Part shown: in pieces, positions 60,201 to 64,000 of the stretch
Position numbering within the stretch: position 1 is the stretch's first letter
Layout: each line of letters opens with the position of its first letter
NCBI RefSeq assembly: GCF_003386205.1
Contig: NZ_QRDY01000001.1
Location: 682,001-746,000 of the forward strand
From: Cohnella lupini
Lineage (GTDB): Bacteria > Bacillota > Bacilli > Paenibacillales > Paenibacillaceae
DNA length: 64,000 nucleotides
Reading direction: 5' to 3'
Notes under the pieces: model-generated
Database searches by the model: none
What the model was told of the DNA's origin: nothing
What the model saw: only the letters and a program-made list of their open reading frames with translations
Position numbers and translations under genes: made by a program

Positions 60201-60919
60201 TGACGACGAAATACAACCCCGCGCGGACTTGGACGCCGGAGAACGCCGTCGGGATCGGCGGAGCATACATGTGCGTATACGGAATGGAAGGGCCGGGCGG
60301 GTATCAGTTCGTAGGCCGCACGATTCAGATGTGGAATCGCTTGCGCTCGACGGAAAGCTTCCAACCCGGCAAGCCATGGCTGCTGCGCTTCTTCGACCAA
60401 ATTCGGTTTTATCCGGTTACGGCGGACGAACTGCTCGTTCTTCGCGAAGATTTCCTTCGCGGGCGTTACGAAGCGGACATTACGGAGACGTCATTCGACT
60501 TAGGCGAGTACTTGGCCTTCTTGAAGGAGATCGAAGACAGCGCGCAAACGTTCAAGAATACCCAGCAAGCGGCTTTCAAGGGTGAAAGGGAAAGCTGGAA
60601 GGAGCTTGGGCTCTCGGAGTACGTGTCGGAACAGGAAACGGCCGCGGACAAGGTCGAAGAGGATATTCCGGAAGGCGCCTTAGCGGTAAGATGCTCGGTT
60701 CCGGGCAGCGTGTGGAAGGTCAACGTGAACGGCGGTCAAGAGGTCAAAAAAGGGGATACCTTGATCATCGTCGAGAGCATGAAGATGGAGTTTTCTCTGC
60801 AAGCCCCTTGCGATGGTTACGTACATTCCGCTTATGTCAATCCCGGAGATGGCGTACATGCCGGACAATTGCTCGTAAGCATCATGAAGACGAGCGTCAG
60901 AGAGGAAGTGAGCCTATGA
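57269..60919 (+). CDS. Guanidine carboxylase (urea-carboxylase-type biotin enzyme)
   Basis: 1216 residues in one chain. Biotin carboxylase (1-~450; ATP-grasp GGGGIGMRV, EVNTRLQVEHG), a carboxyltransferase made of KipA/AHS2-like (~450-780; TTVQDWPGRTGYWDVGVPP) and KipI/AHS1-like (~800-1080) parts, and a C-terminal biotinyl domain with the biotinylated lysine K1172 in ESMKMEF. It carboxylates guanidine using ATP and bicarbonate. Older annotation would say urea carboxylase; the guanidine riboswitch and the two DUF1989 genes favour guanidine. It overlaps the next gene by 4 bp (ATGA). Confidence 0.92.
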   Translation: MFDKILIANRGSIAVRIERTLRKLGVKSVAVYTKADQDSLHVDQADEALLIGDGSAKDSYLNTELILKLARETGAQAIHPGYGFLSENADFARACESSGIRFIGPTAGQMELFGLKHSAREIAEKAGVPMLPGTALIDRLEVAVIEAERIGYPVILKSTAGGGGIGMRVCPDEGVLRSAFEAVGHLAETNFKNGGVFLEKYIARARHVEVQIFGNRFGEVVALGERDCSVQRRNQKVIEESPAPNFPSDVRASMLASAKRLAEEVGYRSAGTVEFLYDPVTFEFYFLEVNTRLQVEHGVTEEVLGIDLVEWMVREAADDLRDLAALVPVAQGHSLQARIYAEDCFHQFRPSAGQLDKAEFSDQARIETWVRDGINVTTLYDPMLAKIIVHGTDRADAIDKLTRALEETRLYGLTTNLQYIQALLEENIFKEGQVFTQMLNAFDPAESAIEVLDGGVQTTVQDWPGRTGYWDVGVPPCGPMDPYSFRIGNKLLGNEDSAPGLELTLRGGSYRFRQSLWFCLTGADMKAELDEAPIPLYKPIHAKRGQVLSFGEAERGMRAYVLVQGGFDMPRILGSSSTFTLGGFGGHGGRALRTGDVLRVVGGGGKPSELRELAPAYRPVTSEGWTIGVIPGPHCTEEFLSPEYLNQLTETVWEVHFNSSRTGVRLIGPAPLWSREDGGEAGLHPSNIHDNAYAIGTLDLTGDMPILLGPDGPSLGGFVCPVTTASAEFWKIGQLHPGDKVRFRLMTLEDAQTLRDLQEQALLAIGNGAEEELGETAAGDRLSAERTWSPAYPILVRETEGRRFPISIRCSGDQNLLVEYGSMELDLLLRFQVHALMQAVEENTDIPVLDLTPGIRSLQIHIDPSRMTVVEASKLVLNIDRQLPPLESIRVPSRIVRLPLSWDDPATQLAIDRYQQNVRPDAPWCPSNLEFIRRMNGLGSMEEVREIVYNANYLVLGLGDVYLGAPVATPVDPRHRLVTTKYNPARTWTPENAVGIGGAYMCVYGMEGPGGYQFVGRTIQMWNRLRSTESFQPGKPWLLRFFDQIRFYPVTADELLVLREDFLRGRYEADITETSFDLGEYLAFLKEIEDSAQTFKNTQQAAFKGERESWKELGLSEYVSEQETAADKVEEDIPEGALAVRCSVPGSVWKVNVNGGQEVKKGDTLIIVESMKMEFSLQAPCDGYVHSAYVNPGDGVHAGQLLVSIMKTSVREEVSL

Positions 60920-62682
60920 CGGCGGCCGGGAATTTCATTCCGAAGCAGTTGACTGTGGAATGGCTGAAGGAAAAGTACGCAACGGGTAAAATAACGCCGG
61001 AGGAAGTCGTAGATCAACTGATTGTCCGTTCCGTCGAGGATGCCGACATGAATATTTGGATAACCGCGCCTTCGCGGGATTGCATTCAACCGTACTTGGA
61101 TAGGCTTGCGGATCTTGATCCTAACGATGCGCCGTTATGGGGGGTACCGTTCGCGATTAAAGACAACATCGATTTGGCTGGCGTTCCGACGACGGCAGCT
61201 TGCGCGGAATTCGCGTATACGCCCGAGGAGCATTCGGTCGTCGTGGGCAGATTAATCGCCGCGGGAGCAATTCCGATGGGCAAGACTAACCTGGACCAAT
61301 TCGCTACCGGATTGGTCGGGACCCGAAGTCCTTACGGGGAAACGCATAACGCTCTGAACGGGGAACTGATCAGCGGTGGCTCTAGCGCGGGCTCGGCGGT
61401 CGCGGTCGCTCGCGGCCAAGCCGTTTTCTCGCTAGGCACGGATACGGCAGGCTCGGGGCGCGTGCCCGCCGCCCTGAACGGACTCGTCGGATTCAAACCG
61501 AGCCTTGGAGCGTGGCCGACCAAAGGCGTCGTGCCCGCATGCGCGAGCTTGGATTGCGTAACCGTCTTCGCGCATAACGCCGGAGACGCGCTTATCGTAG
61601 ACAAAGCGGTCAGAGGGGTTGAACCTACGGATCCGTGGTCTCGCGATTACGAGCCGCCGATCGGCCATATCCCTTCCAAGCTGGCGCTGCCTCGCGGAGA
61701 GCTTGAATTTTACGGCCCATATGCCGAACAATATCGCTCCGCATGGCTGTCCGCTGTCAAGCGAGCGGAGGGCTTGGGGCTTCCGGTCGAATACGTGGAT
61801 ATGGATATTTACGAGCAAGCGGCTTCGATCCTGTACGAAGGTCCGTGGGTAGCGGAGCGTTGGGCTGCATTGGGCGATTTCGTCGAGGCTAATCCCGGAA
61901 TTACGTTTCCCGTGACGGAAACAATCCTCAGAGGCGGGGCAAGCGATAAATATCAAGCCGCTTCCGTATTTCGCGCGATGCATAAGCTTCAAGCCTATAA
62001 GGCGGAAACCCGCGGATTGCTTATGGATACGGTGCTAGTGCTGCCAACGTGCGGAGGAACTTGGACAAGAGAGCAGGTTAGAGAGGATCCGATCGTCACC
62101 AATCGCGATATGGGCAAGTATACGAACCACTGCAATCTGCTGGATCTGTGCGCGATCGCGATACCCTCAGATGATGCGGCTCCCGAATTGCCTTTCGGAA
62201 TTACTTTGTTCGCGCTTGCCGATCGGGAGGATCTTATTGTAGGAGCGGAGAGACTGTTCGCCGGAGAAATCGTGCCGACACCGACGGACTCGGAAGCGGA
62301 TACGACGCTGGTCGCCGTGTGCGGCCTGCACATGAGAGGGCTTCCGCTGGAAAAACAAATGAACGCGTGCGGCGCGACTTTCGTTCGCGAGACGGACTCG
62401 GCTGCTAAATACCGAATGGTGAAATTGCCGACGGAGCCGGCCAAGCCGGGAATGATCAAGCTTTCGGAAGGCGGCGCGTCGATCCGGCTTGAAGTATGGA
62501 AGATGCCGCTGTCAGCGTTCGGGGGATTCGCGGCGGCGATTCCGGCGCCTCTTGGAATCGGGAAAGTCGAGCTCGACGATGGCTCCGAAGTGCCTGGCTT
62601 CGTATGCGAAGCTTACGCCGCAACCGACGCGGAGGATATCACTTCCGCCGGCGGCTGGCGAAGCTATATAGCGAACGGTTGA
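60916..62682 (+). CDS. atzF: Allophanate hydrolase
   Basis: 588 residues. An amidase-signature domain (1-~440) has the Ser-cisSer-Lys triad K82 (IKDNID), S156 (GGSSAGSA) and S180 (TDTAGSGR). A C-terminal domain (~450-588) of the AtzF/DUR1 type is thought to decarboxylate the first product. It converts allophanate to two CO2 and two ammonia, finishing guanidine breakdown. ATG 60916 overlaps the carboxylase stop; the long frame from 60691 is an artefact. Strong terminator follows. Confidence 0.93.
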   Translation: MTAAGNFIPKQLTVEWLKEKYATGKITPEEVVDQLIVRSVEDADMNIWITAPSRDCIQPYLDRLADLDPNDAPLWGVPFAIKDNIDLAGVPTTAACAEFAYTPEEHSVVVGRLIAAGAIPMGKTNLDQFATGLVGTRSPYGETHNALNGELISGGSSAGSAVAVARGQAVFSLGTDTAGSGRVPAALNGLVGFKPSLGAWPTKGVVPACASLDCVTVFAHNAGDALIVDKAVRGVEPTDPWSRDYEPPIGHIPSKLALPRGELEFYGPYAEQYRSAWLSAVKRAEGLGLPVEYVDMDIYEQAASILYEGPWVAERWAALGDFVEANPGITFPVTETILRGGASDKYQAASVFRAMHKLQAYKAETRGLLMDTVLVLPTCGGTWTREQVREDPIVTNRDMGKYTNHCNLLDLCAIAIPSDDAAPELPFGITLFALADREDLIVGAERLFAGEIVPTPTDSEADTTLVAVCGLHMRGLPLEKQMNACGATFVRETDSAAKYRMVKLPTEPAKPGMIKLSEGGASIRLEVWKMPLSAFGGFAAAIPAPLGIGKVELDDGSEVPGFVCEAYAATDAEDITSAGGWRSYIANG

Positions 62683-62720
62683 TGAATGACGATAAGCAGC
62701 TATTGTAACTTGAACCGAAC

Positions 62721-62764
62721 AAAAAAGCCCGAGAAATCCGCTGCCGGATCTCTTGGGCTTTTTT
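62721..62764. terminator. Terminator of the guanidine operon
   Basis: 10-bp stem AAAAAAGCCC/GGGCTTTTTT (62721-62730 with 62755-62764) with an inner GATCCGG-like stem; symmetric A/T tracts make it bidirectional. Confidence 0.93.
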
Positions 62765-62879
62765 GTCGCGGAGCTTGTTAAAGTTGAATCGCCTTCCACA
62801 GGTACTGTCCCATAAGCATGCGAGCATGTTACTACTCAGGTCAGTAAAAGGAAGCTCTCTTGGGTATATATCCAATAGA

Positions 62880-63060
62880 GATGTAAATCAATGTAATTTC
62901 AATGCCTGATCAAAATATAAGCTGCATAAGGATGTTTAATATCGCTATTGTTCTAAATTTATGGTATCCCTTCCGAATATTCGATCAATAGCGATGTTCT
63001 TCATCCTACTTTGATTCCAATATGGCTCATCGGCGTGAATAACGATGATTACCATCGTAC
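62880..63060. repeat. Dispersed intergenic repeat, copy C
   Basis: Third copy of the repeat at 12.4 and 28.7 kb, in the same orientation. GATG dyads at 62880, 62931, 62993 and 63044 (51/62/51). The unit-3 block at 62983 matches copy A in 33 of 35 bases. The right-hand extension of copies A and B is missing. It lies between the guanidine operon terminator and the convergent surface-protein gene; the remaining 62683-63231 sequence holds only terminators. Confidence 0.85.
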
Positions 63061-63183
63061 TGGACAAGCCAAGCGGGCACCTAAGTAGTTACTGCGAGCA
63101 TCCTTAAATCCCTCGTTGACCAATTGTTCCTTGTTGTTTGAAATAGTTGAACGCTTACGGATGAAGCACAAGCGTCCAAGCGA

Positions 63184-63218
63184 AAGCCGGATTCTCATTA
63201 TAGGATCCGGCTTTTCTT
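63184..63218. terminator. Terminator downstream of the surface-protein gene
   Basis: 9-bp perfect stem AAGCCGGAT/ATCCGGCTT (63184-63192 with 63205-63213), 14 bp past the minus-strand stop; a T tract is present on the plus side, a shorter one on the minus side. Confidence 0.75.
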
Positions 63219-63231
63219 TGTGTTCTTCGAA

Positions 63232-64000
63232 CTACTCTTCCTGCTCATCCGGCATGATTACGTCTAAAATCGTAGTCTCGAAGCTGACGATAAGCGGAGT
63301 CCTTTGCTGTGTCTGTTTGCCGGGATAGGCGAACTGCACGCGATAGTTGCCGGGATCTAAACCCGAAACGCCATATTGTCCGGTAAAGTTAGTAATGACT
63401 TGGCGGAGTAAGAGATCGGATGCGTTAAATACCTGAACAAGCACGCGATATATCGGCACGAGACGCTCATCGCGGACCGTCCCGGCTAAGTTACCCGGAA
63501 CGGGGCTTAGACTTAGATTAACTTCCGCGGTTCCGCCGGTAGTTATATTAAACGCCCTTGAATCCGAACCGAAGCTTCGGGCTGATACGGCTACTATGAA
63601 TGAACCGCCATCCAAGCCTTTTATTGTATAGTTGCCCGTTCCATCGCTTGCCGATACGAAGATAGGAATTAAATTTAAGCTGAGTACTTGAACGATCGCT
63701 CCCGCGATGGGACGAATGCTCTGCTCTTCCAGTACTTGACCCGTTACTTGACCGGGATTGGAAGGCAGAACGACAGTTATCTGTTTTTGTACGCTATTGG
63801 TAAGAAAAAGTTCTTCATCGCCGTTCGCGAGAACCGAAGCGGTTGATACCACGGTATATTCCTCTTGAGAGAGACCGGTTGCCAGGAAAACCCCGCGCGC
63901 GTCCGATTGACCTTCCTGTACCGTAACGCTGGTCGTATCTACTACCCTTACGGTTGCTCCCGATACAGGTCTGCCGGTGGAGTCGGTGGGAATAATAACA
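63232..64000 (-). CDS. Carboxypeptidase-regulatory-like repeat protein (N-terminus outside)
   Basis: The frame is open to the right edge, so at least 255 C-terminal residues are visible and the start lies outside. It consists of three successive beta-sandwich repeats of ~80 residues with the pattern G.V.D......AtV.V..........G.Y...gL..G.Y.V (for example GQVLEEQSIRPIAGAIVQV, GNYTIKGLDGGSF, GQYGVSGLDPGNYRVQF). Such CarboxypepD_reg-like/Cna-B-like domains build extracellular stalks. No sortase motif at the C-terminus (ends PDEQEE). Probably a secreted or surface protein; the function of the rest cannot be seen. Confidence 0.82.
   Translation of the reverse strand, partial: VIIPTDSTGRPVSGATVRVVDTTSVTVQEGQSDARGVFLATGLSQEEYTVVSTASVLANGDEELFLTNSVQKQITVVLPSNPGQVTGQVLEEQSIRPIAGAIVQVLSLNLIPIFVSASDGTGNYTIKGLDGGSFIVAVSARSFGSDSRAFNITTGGTAEVNLSLSPVPGNLAGTVRDERLVPIYRVLVQVFNASDLLLRQVITNFTGQYGVSGLDPGNYRVQFAYPGKQTQQRTPLIVSFETTILDVIMPDEQEE

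Noticed and set aside
60691-60915. Fusion of allophanate hydrolase to a 75-residue upstream segment.
   Set aside because: The segment is an out-of-frame reading of the biotinyl-domain coding sequence; ATG 60916 overlaps the carboxylase stop as in a coupled pair.
57269-62682. Naming the large biotin enzyme and its neighbour as urea amidolyase for urea breakdown.
   Set aside because: The guanidine-I riboswitch and the paired DUF1989 genes indicate guanidine as substrate.
1-64000. tRNA, rRNA, CRISPR arrays, transposases, phage genes and toxin-antitoxin pairs.
   Set aside because: Looked for throughout; no cloverleaf, spacer-repeat array, DDE transposase or integrase was recognised. Small membrane proteins at 16.3-16.9, 18.5 and 53.1 kb have no antitoxin-like partner.

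Overview
The window reads as chromosomal DNA of a spore-forming, low-to-moderate-GC Firmicute, most likely Paenibacillaceae (Paenibacillus/Cohnella type). Signs: strong AGGAGG ribosome sites with frequent TTG/GTG starts, sigma-A promoters, YesM/YesN-type two-component genes, split adaA/adaB beside alkA, a TmrB homologue, a DinR/LexA-type SOS box and a putative spore-surface protein. No rRNA, tRNA, CRISPR array, transposase or prophage gene was seen.

Layout. (1) 1-12.2 kb: a one-strand carbohydrate locus. It holds a zinc alcohol dehydrogenase (cut by the left edge), an SMP-30 lactonase, a 2-hydroxyacid dehydrogenase, a shikimate-dehydrogenase-like enzyme, a cupin phosphoglucose isomerase and an aldo/keto reductase, then a YesM/YesN sensor-regulator pair and a sugar ABC importer. 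A hairpin after the binding-protein gene probably sets its excess over the permeases. (2) 12.7-24.8 kb: an accessory stretch, AT-rich at its left end, with many short genes: tmrB plus a methyltransferase, DinB proteins, GNAT, VOC, DUF1697, a GrpB gene broken by one in-frame stop, and several small membrane proteins. One promoter carries a perfect LexA/DinR box. (3) 24.9-40.2 kb: a secreted glycosidase-like protein, lipase-like hydrolase, MsrAB, the alkylation-repair group alkA/adaA/adaB with an Ada-box-like site, Mn pyrophosphatase, a luciferase-like oxidoreductase, PadR plus MFS pump, phosphoesterase, a radical SAM enzyme, a quinone oxidoreductase and an RsgA-like GTPase. (4) 40.6-55.5 kb: M42 peptidase, MFS pump, DUF445 protein, a fucose-type oxidative sugar cluster with a divergent AraC regulator, an EamA transporter, a secreted protein, a spore-surface-like protein, another MFS transporter, a MocR regulator and a PAP2-like protein. 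(5) 55.5-62.7 kb: a guanidine-I (ykkC) riboswitch and a four-gene guanidine-to-ammonia operon. (6) 63.2 kb to the right edge: a surface protein built of carboxypeptidase-regulatory-like repeats.

Two things stand out as possibly undescribed. The first is the leader of the RsgA-like GTPase gene (40.27-40.56 kb, minus strand): consensus promoter, a 29-codon ORF, two tandem terminators, and a segment of the small ORF complementary to the first terminator's 5' arm. That is the architecture of ribosome-stalling transcription attenuation. The second is a dispersed intergenic repeat in three copies (12.4, 28.7 and 62.9 kb). Each copy has four GATG-N5-CATY dyads at exactly 51/62/51-bp spacing.

All calls come from reading the sequence. 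No database search or structure calculation was run.
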